The notes under the pieces were generated by a model. The model made no database searches. It was not told where the DNA came from and saw only the letters and a list, made by a program, of their open reading frames with translations. From Brachionus plicatilis (taxonomy: Eukaryota > Rotifera > Eurotatoria > Ploima > Brachionidae), in NCBI GenBank assembly GCA_010279815.1, contig QEOQ01000256.1, positions 410,835 to 457,520 on the forward strand: a DNA stretch of 46,686 nucleotides. Reading direction: 5' to 3'. The position numbers and the translations under genes were made by a program. Below, one piece after another: positions 1-12,056 of the stretch; the stretch's first letter is position 1, and each line of letters starts with the position of its first letter.

Positions 1-3000
1 AGCTTAGATTTTGGTCTTGCGTGAAAGCTGGTAAAATTTTGTACTAGAAAAATGGTGGGGGATAAATGGCATAGTATTAATGGGGGAGATAAGTATGGGT
101 CCGTGTTTTATTTAAAAACTGGAGGTCCGTGTTTTAGCAATAACCCAACTGATCCCCATCAAGAATTTCCATAAATGTGTTTTGTTTTTGTCCAGGAAGT
201 ATAATTTCTTTTGTAATGAACTTTAAAAACAAAAATTTAAAACATATTAATCCAAGTCTTGTGTTTTATCTGTTTTATCTTTGTTAAAATTATGGTCTGC
301 TTAGAAGCTAGCTACTTTCTATTAGATCATGTAGCTTGTTTTTAAATTTATGGAATGAAAATAAACTGAAAAAAAAACAGAAAAATTACTCATATTTTTA
401 CTTTATTTTTTTAGAAAGCTCAATTCAATTAACCGATTGATATTTTTTTATTAATGGTATTTAATGATGAACCAGGCTAAATAAAAGTACAAAAGGTACA
501 GGCAGGAATTAGAAGTTATCCGGTGTTTACAGAAAATATATTTGAATGTGATAAAGAATAAAATATATAAATTCTTCGTTTTATATCCTTAAAATTCAAT
601 AGCATTAATATATTAATCAGTTATTGGTAAATTCAAAACGTGACTTTTTGAGTTTCTTTTAATTTATAAATTAATTCTTATCTTTTATTCAATGATTATA
701 AGCACCCGGACCGAAATGAGAGCTTAAAACACCTTGAAAAAATCCCACACAAAATAAAAAGGAAATGATCATACAGTAAAAAGACTTTTTGAAAATAAAT
801 AAAATTTAAAGATAATTTTAAAAGATGTGTAGATAAAAAAACTTTTTTTTAACTTTATTTTTAGTAATTTTTTTTATTTGCCTAATTGTTTTATTCATAG
901 TTAAATTTAATTTAAATAGCTCAGTTAAGTTATTTTTTATTTTTTTCTATAAATCAAAATAAAATTAAAACATACTCATAATTTTAATTAAAAAGGAAAA
1001 TTATAATTGGAAGACCTAGATAAATCTAATTACTATGTATTTTTATTAACATTGAAAAAAAACGAGATGGTGTTAAAATCATTTGCTTAATATTTTTGAT
1101 AATAAAAATCTTTATACAGTTTCATCAGAAAACTTCCTCAGAATGAATTTTCAAAAAAATAAAATTATTCTTAAATAAACTTTACAACTTGTTGTAATAA
1201 ATTTCTACATTAAATTTTACTATTAAAAATTAAATTTCAAATTTCAATTTTGTAATCTAAAAATATTAATGTAATTTTATTTAGATTTTTGCAGATAAGT
1301 TAGAATCAAAACTAGAAAAAGGAATTAAATAAGGTTTGAATTATAAAATGGGAGAGCCTAATAAATTTTATTATTATAGAAAAATTTTTTTCGAATCTTT
1401 CAATTTTTTCTTCGTTTCCTGGAAAAAAATTCTTAACGTTTATTTAATAATAAAAAAATTCTTTAAAAAAATTGATGCTTTATTAATAGGGGATTTAATG
1501 ATTAAGTTTAATGTTTGACAAGTAATCACGAAATAGGGTTATAAAAAAAATAAAATATTTAACAGTGATTAAATATTTAAGACATCAGCAGTATAAAACT
1601 AATCTCACGATATGTTTTTGCAATTTTAAGTTGATTTAATTTTTTTTTATTTAAAAAAATTAAACATTTTTAATTTAATCTCTTTTCTTGGAAATTTAAA
1701 TTTAAATTTAAAAAAAATAACTATCTTTAAGAACCAAAATTAAATCTTCCTCAAATTTTACCATAAAAAGAGTGTCAATTAAAAAAGGATGAATAAATTC
1801 AATTATTTCATAATTTTTAAAAAATAAAATTTAATTTCTTTCTTTATTAATTTTCTTTTTTAATATGTTCAATTATTGTCAATAAAATCTTGAATTTAGC
1901 TTTTGATCTAAATAAAGACACATAGTGAAATTTTGAATGATTTTATTCAAGATTTAAAGCTTTTGAAAAAAAAAACATCATAATTAAGAAGAGATGGTGT
2001 AAGAGTCAATTTGAAATAAAAAATAGATATTAATTAATTTATTGTTTAATTCAGCACAAATTACAATAAACAAAAAAGTCTTCTAACTATTATCTTAGAA
2101 GCAAAAATAATTAGTTATAGACTAAATTTAAAAAAAATACTCTAAATTCAAGAAATTTTAAATACAGCTTAGGAAAAATTATAAACATAATTCTTATAAC
2201 TATAGAACCCATCAGAGTAATAATTTTATTTTTTAAAAAAAGCATAATTTCTTGTATTTGTTTGATAAAAAATTAATAAATATAAACATATTTTAATGCA
2301 GCTTTTATTAGAATAAAATGTAAAATTTTTTTCGCTTAATTGAATGTTACTTGTCGATTTTTTATTTTTTTGATTTGCATACATTTATCTACATGGTTTG
2401 TTAAATAATTTTCAAAATCGCTGATATCAAATGAAAACCAGTCAGGTCATTTTGACCTTATATAAAAAATCCGAAGCCTGTAAAAATTAAAAAATTAATA
2501 TTCTGTCATCGTTTTTATTTTGATGTCTAAATAGAAAAATATTTTTTTTAAAAGATAAAATATTTAATTTTCAATTAAAGCCAAAAAGCCAAAACAAAAA
2601 GATTTTTTCTTTCAATTGCCTTCAAGAGAAAAAATTAATACATTAGTAATTAATAATTAATAACACTAGTCAAAAAATTTCTTCATATTCTTCCTAATAA
2701 AAAAAAATTTTCAAAAAATAATAATTTTTATAACAAAAACTTATTTAAAAATTTCAATTCATTATTCGAATATTTCGGTTTTAAAAAATAACAATATTTT
2801 TATTTTTAATTCTATTTGTTTTATACAAAACAGTTAAGTTCTAAAATTACAAATGTAAAAATTTAAATAAATAAAATATATATAGATACAGTTTTTGAAT
2901 GAGAATAAAATTTTCTTTTTATAATGATTGAATTTTTTAAAATTCGAGATCTCTTTTTCCGAATTAATAAATGGTTGCACTTTTAGTTATTGAAATGAAT

Positions 3001-5717
3001 GAGAATTGGTTTTAGAGAATTGGTTTTTGGAACATAAGCAAAATACTTGAGTGCAATTTTTAAATTTTGCTAGATCTTGAAATATTTTTGCTAGATACGC
3101 AAAAGTTTAATAAGAACATTCAGCTATTTCTGGACTTTGTTATAATTTAATTATAAAAATCAGAAATTTTCCATTATAAAGGCTTATTAGCTTGATTTTC
3201 AAATAAAAAATTTTAATTAATTCAATCTATCCTTACAATACTTAAGCGTAAATATAAGAATTTTAATAGTTACACAAGAATGTAATTAAATCTTTGACTC
3301 ACTAAAATATTAATTAAATTTTTTAATGAGTCATTTCAATAACTTTGAATTGATAGCTGATTCCTGGAAGATTTCTTAATAAATTCTGCAAAAAAATTAT
3401 CTTTAAAGCAAAAACTCAAGAGATTTAATTTTTCTAATTAGAGTGATATTTTTAGAGATGCTTATTATTAGCAGAAAAAAAACATGTTATTTGAAGATAG
3501 AGGATTAGGTTTTTTTTTAAATTAAACGACCAAAATTTAATTATTTTAAATTCTGAATTAAAAAATAATACAAATTTGTTTGAGCTAGAATTGACAAAAA
3601 TTTGAATTCTTTAAAATTTAGATTCTAAAATTCATTAGATTAAAAAAATTGTTGTACTCTGAAAATATTAGAATTGATCCTCCTATTCCTTACTTAATTT
3701 ACCAATATTGACTTCTTGTTTTCAATTAAAATTTTTATACATCCACGAATATGACCAAATTTTGGAATTTTAGTTTTATTAAATTTTAAAGCCTCAATAA
3801 AATTAAAATGGCTCAATAAAATTGACTATTATCTAAAGGAATTTTCAAATTGTCAATGAAATTTTCTAAATTCAAATTCAATTTTTTTTCAAAAATTTTT
3901 CACCTTTCATTGACTCTTTTATTAAGAATCGAAAACTTTTTAGTCAGGACGAGATAGTCAGGTACCTATGTTTCTTTTTTAAGTGCTATCTTGGTTCTGA
4001 CCGATCCCAGAATTGGTAAAGCTCGAATCGATACGCTTCTTGAACTCAATTGAGACCAACTGAATGAATCTTTATTTAACATAAATACCACCTTTATTCC
4101 ACCTTTTTTTAAAGAAGGATCAGTTGTATTTTTTGCTATAATTTGAAAAATTCTTAAAAAATAAATAAAAATTTTTTGGTTTCTAAAGTTTTTGGATTCT
4201 TAAATTGTAAAGAATATTTACCAGGTTTTTATGATTTACTGCTATTAAATTTAATCTTTTTAATTACAATTTTACCATTACCTCATTTTGAGTACACCGT
4301 AGCTATGTGGATCGCCAATTCATAAAGAAATAATTTATTTGAAAACAGTTGAGCTTACTTTTGAGCATTTAATTAAGATAAAAAGATTACTTTTTGAACT
4401 AATTATAATATTTTTTAAGTAAATAAATGTTGTAGATGAAATAAAAAAATTAACTAAATGATATAATTATTATGAATTGAACAAAATTTAATTTTTTTGA
4501 TATTTTTTTATTTACGAAAAGTAAAATATGTTATTTTTAAAAAAAAATTTTTAATAAGATTAAGTAAGATTTTTTTGCAAAAAAAGCAAAAATTATGATT
4601 ATTCTATATTTGATATTTTAAGCTTTTTACATAATTTTGTGATAGAAAAAAAGGTTAAATCAAACCTATTTCAAAAAAATTAAATTAAATTACGTTTTTA
4701 ATAAGATCATTGAGTCCTTAAAATTTGTGCTTAAATAAAGATTTATAATTAGAGACGATTTAATTTCTATTTTAGCCGAATAAATAAATTTAAGAGAAAA
4801 AAAAAACAAAAATAAAAAGCAATTTTTAAATGTTCAATTATTTTCTTTTATGTTTTCTCTTACGATTCATTTAAACAATGACGTCAAACTTTTTTGTTTC
4901 TAACCATCCACTTTTTTTGTGAAAACAAAAAAGTGCTTAAGAATCTATTATTTTTATTATTAACTACCCTTTTTGATTTTTTTATGTTTTAAAGAACTGA
5001 AAAAAAATTTTGGAGCCTTTTCTTTTTTTTTCATAATTAAATCAAGTGGAAGAGAATTTTTCAATCAGAACCTTCAAGTTTAAATGTAAAAATCCTTGAA
5101 ATTAAAATTTGAATATTTAAAAAAATGTAAAAATCAATTCAAAAAAATTAATACGCAATTTATTACATAAAAATTATTTAAGAAATACGTCGTTCCAAAA
5201 ATTAGTACAGAATTCGATTTGATGCAATGTTTAAATTAAAATAATATTTAAAGATAAATGTCAGCGACTTTTTTTTTTAATTCAGCTTATACTTAATATC
5301 TTAAAATGAAATTTTAATTAATGCATTCAAATAAGAATCTTTGAAGCAATAATTTTGTTAGATTAAAATCTAAAAGCCTAACTCAAATTAAAATTTGCAT
5401 TAAAAGATTTGCAAATTTTTCCAGCAAATTCTCTAGACAAAATTTAAAATGAAATTAAAATCATTCTGATTCTAATTAATTTTGGTGAATAAAGAAACTT
5501 TAAAATTTTAAATTTTTATTCCATCCGCAGGAAAATCCTTAATATTCTGAATACACAACCTAATTAATTTAAAAAAAAAATAATTAAAAAATATTTCGTG
5601 ATTAATTTCCTAACAATGTCTAAAGGCATTTCAGTATAACATCTCTTATCAAATTGACGTTGGTCGGACTAATTTATAAAATAATTAAAAATTATTTTTG
5701 CTTGGCAATGATTTTAT
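1..5717. other. AT-rich intergenic region, no gene seen
   Basis: About 5.7 kb dominated by A and T runs. Short open frames here (for example 1336-1518 on the plus strand) consist of Lys, Phe, Ile and Asn from A/T runs and look like chance. Near the left edge a 13-bp direct repeat (GGTCCGTGTTTTA) occurs at 98-110 and 124-136 in a slightly GC-richer patch. A second such patch lies at about 3945-4070. I see no gene, RNA or intact transposon. Confidence 0.6.
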
Positions 5718-5718
5718 T
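5713..5718 (-). promoter_or_regulatory. candidate poly(A) signal of APMAP copy A
   Basis: AATAAA on the minus strand, overlapping the last base of the TAA stop codon. This implies a very short 3' UTR. It is the nearest consensus signal, but in such AT-rich DNA it could be chance. Confidence 0.4.
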
Positions 5719-7141
5719 TAATTCAAATTAACAATGCCCAAAAAACTGTTATAAAAAGATCCCAAATACAATTTGTTATCATAAATTGCACCAGCGGTAG
5801 TGCATTCAATTTTAACTCCTTTGGGATCATGCCACGACCTAATCGCCACCCCGTCCATGCCATACTCGGCCAAAAGACCATATTTTGGAAGAATTTTAAA
5901 CAAATATTTAAAATTTAAAATCTAAAAATTTTTAAAAATTAAATTAACTTAAACAAATTTTTTGATTACTTTGAACATTATGTTTCTTAGATTGGGCCAC
6001 TCAGCCAAATAATCCAAAATACTTGGTCTTACACTTGCAAACGGCACCAGAAGGGTTTTATTTTGAGTGAGACGTATTGTGTCTCCAAAGCCTGGAATAA
6101 AAGCAAACAACTCTACCTTTCCCTTTTTTTCACCAACTAGATAAAACTTGATAATTTTTGCCATGGAATTTTCATTGATTAATAGAAAGTCCTTCTGCGG
6201 ACTTAGCTGTAAACCATTTGGAAAATACAGACCGTCTAGTAGCAAATTCATTTCATTTGTTTTTTGGTTGTAAGAGAACAGACGCCCTCTCGGGTTAGCT
6301 TCAATGTGTTCCTCGATAGCTGAGTCAACATGCCTCAGAAAAGAAGAGTCAATAAAATAAATCAAGTCTCCATCTAAATCTAGATCGTTGACAAGCTTCA
6401 TCGGCTTATTACCAAAGCGAACATCATCTGCCTTCACAATACTTGTTAATTTTTCTTAGATTTAAAATTTTAGTATTTTTTTTTGTATTTTAAAATATAA
6501 AATAATTTTTAATTAAAAAAAATAGAATTTTTTAATACTTGTCTGCAAGTTGATTTTAAATATTCCATAATATGCATCAGCAATGTATAAATTTTCGCCC
6601 GTTTTGTCCAATCTTAGACCCAGTGGCCTGCCACAATTTTTAATTGGAATCTCTCTGACACTTTCTGAATAAAAAAATTTGGTTAATTGACAAAATTTTA
6701 CCACAAAACCTTACTACAATTTTGGTAACCAAGTGAACCCATCTGAGCAATAAGCTGAATATTGGAAGTGTTTTTTGAGTCCACTTTTACAACTTGTCCA
6801 TTTACAAGTCCTGTATAAAAAAATCCATCTTTATCAAATTCAATTGTTTCAGGTCCGACCAAGACTCCCTCCTGAACTCTTTCAGCTTTTGTAAGCTTTT
6901 CGTTCGGCTTTAGACCACCCTCAAGTGGAACCAAGGCTGGCAATCTGTAAAAATTTTAAATGGCAAAACAGAAAATTAAATAAAACTACTGGATTATTGA
7001 AGATTGAATGTTTCCGGACAAATTGTTGCAAAAAAGGGGGAATCTGAAAACAAAAAGGGCTCCCAAAGCCACAAATAATCCAATTAATATCCACTTTTTT
7101 TGGTCAGACTTTTGTCTAGGCCTTTCTTCGACTTTTTTCAT
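5718..7141 (-). CDS. APMAP / strictosidine-synthase-like membrane protein, copy A (five exons)
   Basis: Spliced gene on the minus strand; exons 7141-6990, 6944-6715, 6664-6539, 6454-5970 and 5921-5718 (stop included), 398 aa. All introns are GT-AG, 45-84 bp. It matches adipocyte plasma membrane-associated protein (human about 416 aa), a six-bladed beta-propeller of the paraoxonase/strictosidine synthase superfamily. Residues 17-37 are a hydrophobic segment after a basic N-terminus, so a type II membrane anchor with the propeller outside the cytosol is expected. Blade motifs in order: VGPETIEF near 80-87, CGRPLGLRLD near 138, LYIADAYYGIFKIN near 153-166, VNDLDLDG near 191-198, YFPNGLQLSP near 246-255, GFGDTIRL near 292-298, LYLGSF near the C-terminus. 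Of the residues equivalent to the paraoxonase metal ligands, Glu83, Asn192, Asn249 and Asp294 are present, but the expected Asn after the Asp is Thr295. Exon 4 to 5 was joined at GTAATC because it gives a gap-free match to the family. Substrate unknown. The adjacent copy B is a paralogue. Confidence 0.87.
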
Positions 7142-7151
7142 TTTTCTGCTT

Positions 7152-7275
7152 AATTTTATTTTAAAATTTTACGCATGAAATTTTTAATAATTTACCAAAG
7201 CTATTTATTGCTTGTGTATGAATCCAAGCATTATTTTATATCATTTAAAATAGTTTGCAATAAATTTAACATTCT
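7152..7275 (-). pseudogene. decayed 3' end of a third APMAP-like gene
   Basis: This stretch aligns base for base, with scattered substitutions, to the last part of copy B (about 8432-8555). It includes the equivalents of the LYLGSYTGT segment, the stop codon region (TTAATAATTTACCA against TTAATAATTTACCA) and the AATTTTATTTTAAAA poly(A) block. Read in the same frame it contains internal stops and has lost the coding sense, so it is a relic. It ends about 10 bp before the ATG of copy A, so the leader and promoter region of copy A sit in the remains of an older copy. This points to a tandem array of at least three units that has partly collapsed. Confidence 0.75.
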
Positions 7276-8433
7276 TGTCAAATGAAGATTTTTTTTATTT
7301 GGTATTCTAATTAAACTTTATTAGCAATTTGATTTTTTCTATTTTTTTTCTCAAAAATAAAATTAAATGATAAAGCTTTTTGATAAGGGCATCAATCTTT
7401 GTTTTCTCATCCAAAACTTGGGACTAACATTGGCAAAGTTATGATGGAACTTTGCATTATGGATATTTGTTACTCATTCGAGAATTTTAATGACTGAATA
7501 TGGAAACATTAAATGCAGGTAAAATAGATAAGAAGAAAAAAGCAAAGAAAAGCTTAGCTATGGAAAATTAGCTCATATAAAAATGAGTTATGGTAGTTTT
7601 TAAATTTAAATAAAAAATATTATTTATTTTATTCTGAAGGAGCTATAAATCAGCGTAAATTGAAAATTTTTTTATTTGAATAATTATGGGAATTTAAGCC
7701 ATAATCCTTGTAATAATTTTATTGATGATCTAGTACCATAAATTCTTAGCTATAAAAATTAAAAAAATGGAGCTTGAATAGACCTAAAAATATCTAGTTA
7801 TTATATATTTTTTTTAATCAATTTAACAAATACAATTTTTTTAATATCTTAAAAAAATGGGCTCTTGGCGCTTTAAAGGACAATTTTTTAAGTATCATTT
7901 ACGAACGATTTTTTTATTTATTTCTTACCTGAACAATAATTTAGAAAAAATTTCAATAATAATTAATGATTAGATAACGAGTATGATAAAACTTTAATTT
8001 TAAGCTATTCAATTATGATTCCTTGATTTTGTTCCAAGACTCAACAAGTAGCATTTTTCAATTAAAGAAAATTTTTTTCCATTATTTAAGACTAAATAAA
8101 AAATAAGTAATTCCAAAAGTAAAAAAAAATTAATTAGTCTTTTTAAACTTTTTAAAAGTCGAACCTTAATAAAAACAAAAACTTAAAAAAATAACAGTAA
8201 ATGTTTTATTAAAATTAAACTAAGCATCTTATATATATCAAAAATATTCTGCCTTTTTAAACATATGAACAACTCAAGAATTTTTTTAAATTTTCTTCTA
8301 AAAAAATAGTAGATTTTGCAGAAAAAAGCTTTAAACGAATTAATCTAATTATTACATCAATTTGAAAATAAATTTCTTTTTAATAAATGATATAAAATGA
8401 ATTAATTAAAAGTAAGAAAAATTTTTTTTCAAT
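7276..8433. other. AT-rich spacer between the APMAP paralogues
   Basis: No coding sequence seen. A small hairpin GCAAAGTT/AACTTTGC lies at 7433-7455 in a patch of slightly higher GC. The rest is A/T runs. Confidence 0.5.
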
Positions 8434-8439
8434 TTTATT
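8434..8439 (-). promoter_or_regulatory. candidate poly(A) signal of APMAP copy B
   Basis: AATAAA on the minus strand, about 25 bases past the TAA stop of copy B. The same block is conserved in the relic at 7152-7275, which supports it being a genuine 3' end feature. Confidence 0.5.
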
Positions 8440-8463
8440 TTAAAAATACTGTACTTCAAAATT

Positions 8464-10000
8464 TTAATAATTTACCACAGCAATCTTAGTACCTGTGTAC
8501 GAACCCAAGTACAATTTTTTATCACGAAGAACAGCATTTGTAATAGAGTTAACAATTTTTCCATGTTTGTCATGCCATGATTTTAGTAAATTTCCTTTAA
8601 GATCATACTCACCCACGAGTCCATATTTGGGCCAAATGTTCATAATTACAGAATGATTGATAAACTTAAAAAAAAATTTTGTAAAATCTTTTGAAAAAAA
8701 AATTTCTAATTAAAAATTGAAATTCTTTTAAAGAAATTTTAAATTTTTAAATTTTACAAATTTTTAAAAAGACTTAAATTACATATCCGATTATTGTTCT
8801 CAAGATAGGAAATTTTCCAAAGTAACCAGACAAAGATCCGTGTTTAGGAAACACAACTACAAACGGCACCAACAGAGTGTTTAAATCAGTCAAGCGGATT
8901 GCATCGCTTAGGCCGGGCAATTCTGCAAATACTTCAGATTTGCCTTTGTACGGACCTTTAAGATGATATCTAAAAAAAATTTAAAATATTTTTTATCAAT
9001 TTTAAAATTAAAATTAATAAAGTACTTTAAAATTCTAGCTTTAGAAAATTCATTAATTAAGAGAGCGTCCTTATTTGGCGTTAATTGGATCCCATTGGGG
9101 TAATAAAGGTGATCTAACACAAGATCTAGCTCATCATTTTTTTCATTGTAGCGAAAAACTCTTCCGCTTGGATACAAAAAAATAATATCTTCCATGGCTT
9201 TGTTTAAAGTGTGCTTATCAGTGCTGTCGACAAAATAAATGTCATTGCCATCTATGTCCAAGTCTTCAGTGCATTTTAGCGGCTTGTTGCCAAATCGAGT
9301 ATCATTCGAACTCAAGACTATTTCTCTGGTCTTTTTATCAACATTAATTTTTACCAAGCCATAAAATGAATCGGCCACATACAAATATTTTGTATTCGGC
9401 TTTATCCTTAGTCCAAAGGGACGACCACATGCAGGATCCGCTACACTCCATTTGCTCTCATCATCTTATTAAAATAAATACTTTAAAAAAAACTTATGTT
9501 TTTATTTACTGCAAATTCTGTCATCAATTTCTTCACCAGTTCTGACAATTTTTTCCACATGACCGCCCGGGTCTACCCGAACTACAAGTCCATTTCTGAG
9601 ACCAGTATAAAAAGAGCCATTTGAATCGAACGCGATTGCTTCTGGACCTTTTAGTTGAACATCAATAAATTCTGCTTTTTCCAATAAATCATTTTCTTGC
9701 CAGCTATGCTCAGTTGGATGACCATATCTGAAAAATATTTTAATTTTTTTTATCAAACTTAAATTTTAATTACTTGAAAAAAATGGTATTAATTGGATAG
9801 ATTGAAAAGTATGAGTAAGAAATTAGGATTAGAATAATGAACAAGGCAATTATAAAGTAATAGCGGACCAGAAACATTTGGAAACGCATCAATAGATTCA
9901 GTCTTTCTTGGCGCCTTAGTTCAATGTTTGGCACAGATGTGGAGCCTTTACCATTCGAAGTGTTTTCGATGGTAATTTTTCTTATTCGTATAGATTCCAT
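8464..10000 (-). CDS. APMAP / strictosidine-synthase-like membrane protein, copy B (five exons)
   Basis: Minus-strand gene; exons 10000-9774, 9727-9510, 9464-9026, 8969-8783 and 8664-8464, 423 aa. Introns of 46, 45, 56 and 118 bp, all GT-AG; the acceptor at 9466-9465 (AATAAG) is weak. It is a paralogue of copy A and of vertebrate APMAP. The N-terminus is about 46 mostly polar residues, then a membrane segment at 47-65 (type II anchor). Propeller motifs: LKGPEAIAF near 102-110, ACGRPFGLRI near 160-169, LYVADSFYGLVKIN near 176-189, EDLDIDGNDIYFVDS near 215-229, YYPNGIQLTP near 269-278, GLSDAIRL near 315-322, LYLGSY near 408. At metal-ligand equivalents Glu105, Asn272 and Asp317 are kept, but the Asn of the VNDL motif is Glu215 and the Asn after Asp317 is Ala318. 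Gene structure differs from copy A: the intron after the INVD/INLQ segment is missing and a new one splits the codon for Lys295. Conserved exon phases otherwise support common descent. Confidence 0.87.
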
Positions 10001-10222
10001 TTTGCTTTTTAGTGAGAGTTATTTTTTGACTTTTTTTTCCACAATTAAGTTAAAACTATTTTTAGATAGATCTGACTAAATAAAGATCTAAATTTGAGTT
10101 TTAAAAATAGAAATAGTTTTGTTTAAATATTTATTTGAAAATTAGATGATTCTAAATAAAAAAATTTTCGTAATCACTTTTTTTAATCTGATCAGTACCC
10201 TTTGAAAATTGAGGATTCAACA

Positions 10223-10435
10223 TCAGAGATCAACAAAAAGAAAAATTCTAGAAACAACTCGCAAAATCTGCCAGAACTCAACACTGACATTAAAAGTCTC
10301 TTCATAAAAATCACAGTCACGTGACCTCAAATCAGCCTCCTCGAGCAAAAGGCAATCTTTAACCACTTCTTTAATGTCTGATCTTAGAAGAATTATCAAA
10401 GATAAGATTACCAATTCGTTGAGAACAATGATCAT
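10223..10435 (-). CDS. small hypothetical ORF with N-terminal hydrophobic segment
   Basis: 70 codons from ATG to stop, 223 bp upstream of copy B and on the same strand. Residues 1-18 are hydrophobic and would suit a signal peptide or anchor. The rest is mixed and charged, with three Cys (a DCLL, an RDCDFYEE segment), and is less biased than the A/T-derived ORFs around it. I recognise no family. It could be a small secreted protein, an exon of a longer gene or chance. Confidence 0.3.
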   Translation of the reverse strand: MIIVLNELVILSLIILLRSDIKEVVKDCLLLEEADLRSRDCDFYEETFNVSVEFWQILRVVSRIFLFVDL

Positions 10436-10664
10436 GGTTTAGCAAGATTAGATAATTTTGTGGAAACAAAAATTAGATCATATTTTTAGTATGAATCGCA
10501 TAGACAGCATGATCGAAAAGATGTTTGATAAAATTCAAGTTTCCATTCTCGTTTACATAAAATTCTTTTTATCATATGTATTCTTTTCATATAAATTCTT
10601 TTTATTTTATCAGAATGGACAAAATTAGATGAGGAATTCAAAAATTTTATTTTATTTTGAAATT

Positions 10665-10925
10665 TACCTTGTTTTTAAGTCACAAGTCTTAAGTCAAGTC
10701 AAGTCAATGACTTAAAATTTTTTTTTTTTTAGTCAAGTCAATGATTTAATAAATCCATATTTGATACCAATAAAGTAGTTGCTTCCAAATTCCTGGCTGT
10801 TAATCTTGACCTATGTGGTATGTTAATGTAACCAGATTATGAATAAAATTCTTTCAACTGGTCCAAATGAATGACTTAAAAAAAAAATTTAAGTCAAGTC
10901 ATAACTTTGACTTTGACTCTTATTT
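10665..10925. repeat. AAGTC-rich degenerate foldback repeat cluster
   Basis: Contains repeated AAGTC/GACTT words: TTAAGTCACAAGTC near 10676, AAGTCAAGTCAAGTC near 10693, AGTCAAGTCAATGA near 10732, and TTAAGTCAAGTCATAACTTT near 10888. The left part (TTGTTTTTAAGTCACAAG) resembles the terminal inverted repeat of the hAT-like MITE at 43230-43313 (GTTGTTTAAAAGTC then ACAAG). Probably one or two decayed, overlapping copies. I could not define ends or target duplications. Confidence 0.45.
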
Positions 10926-11541
10926 AAATCAAAAATAATATAATATAACATATAAAAAAGATACATTTTGTATTTAAAAGGCAAAGAGGGCAAAAGAGCA
11001 TTAGGGAAAAGATTTTAAAATGGATTATTAGAGTCTTGCCCAAAATGTGGACAGAAGTTCACCAAATTTCTGTTCACAAATTTAATTTTTCGTGAACTAA
11101 TTTTTTTTTATGTGAAAATTAATTTTGATAAAAAAAAATAAAAAAAATTGTCAAAAATTATTTTTTAATTTTTATGTTTTTTTTGCTATATGCAAACTCC
11201 TTTAATATTTTTCATTAATTCTCCATAAATCTCACAAGGCACCGAATTGGCATGTTTGCTTAGTGCTTTTTTTACTACATTCAAAGTCTCTTTTGAAGTT
11301 AATATTGCAGCAATAGCTCGGGTGTACCAAACCAATCTCAGAGATTTCTTTGAAAATTTTTAAATCAATATTTTCAGTCATTATTTTTAATTTTTTTGTA
11401 AAATTAATCATTTGGGATATCAAAGTTGATGCATTAGCTTTTTGATTTAATTTTTTTAAAATGAAGCAATTAAATTTTTTAGCTTAATAAAAAAAAATAC
11501 TTGCAAATTTCAACAAGCATAACAAAGAAAAGATTTTTAAT
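10926..11541. other. AT-rich region with a weak minus-strand ORF
   Basis: No confident gene. A minus-strand frame reads from an ATG at 11411 to a stop at 11232 (about 59 aa; Cys-containing C-terminus) with a composition somewhat less biased than background. It has no recognisable domain and may be a fragment of an exon or transposon. Confidence 0.3.
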
Positions 11542-11730
11542 ATTGAGAATGTCGCTTGGTTTGTGGTTCCAAGCTAGTCTAAATAGTAGCCGAGTTCGCA
11601 GCCAAATTAAAAGTGCTCGGATGAGTGGCGCTGTTTATGATGAACGTCCCACGTGCTTCTTAGGGGAAGACGCCGTCATAACTATGCCGTATGCCGGTCC
11701 CAAGCCCGGATGAAAAAATAGGAGGGTGAC
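11542..11730 (+). repeat. GC-rich interspersed repeat, copy 1
   Basis: About 189 bp that recurs almost unchanged at 12057-12243. The first ~165 bp of the two copies differ at only one or two positions by eye (GTATGCC against GTAAGCC). The copies diverge after the shared CCGGTCCCAAGCCC block. GC content is far above the surroundings. From memory, a block of this kind ending in an AGGAGGGT motif occurs in leaders of RTE-type non-LTR retroelements, so a retroelement 5' fragment is possible; this is unverified. The short frame through it ends just after the block and is not convincing as a gene. Confidence 0.75.
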
Positions 11731-11847
11731 AAAAATTTTACGTAAGAATATTTTTAACTATTTTAATTTAAAAAAAAAACAGATCCTTGAAAAAAACATT
11801 CTTTAGGGAAAAAATTGTAATTTTGTTCAAGCTTTAACTTTAATTAT

Positions 11848-11925
11848 TTTTCAAGTGTCTTGAAATACATTGAGTTCGTTGCCAAATTATAATTGCTTGG
11901 ATATTTTCTAAACAAATGTGGATTT
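11848..11925 (+). repeat. decayed middle copy of the GC-rich repeat
   Basis: The stretch GAGTTCGTTGCCAAATTATA, followed by a GCTTGGAT segment, matches the GAGTTCGCAGCCAAATTAAA and GCTCGGAT parts of the flanking intact copies, with about 25% change and an AT drift. It sits between the two intact copies, so three related units lie in direct orientation here. Confidence 0.5.
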
Positions 11926-12056
11926 TAAATTTGTCTTTAAAGTTTTCAAATAAAGATTTTAGAAGAATCAATTAAAAGAAAGATGAAACAATGACTAATT
12001 TAATCAATTTTAAAAAATAAAGCTTTTATTGATAATTTAAATAAAGCTCTTTCTAA

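Noticed and set aside
1336..1518. 60-codon plus-strand ORF
   Set aside because: Composed of Lys/Phe/Ile/Asn from A/T runs, with no splice context or motif; expected by chance at this base composition.
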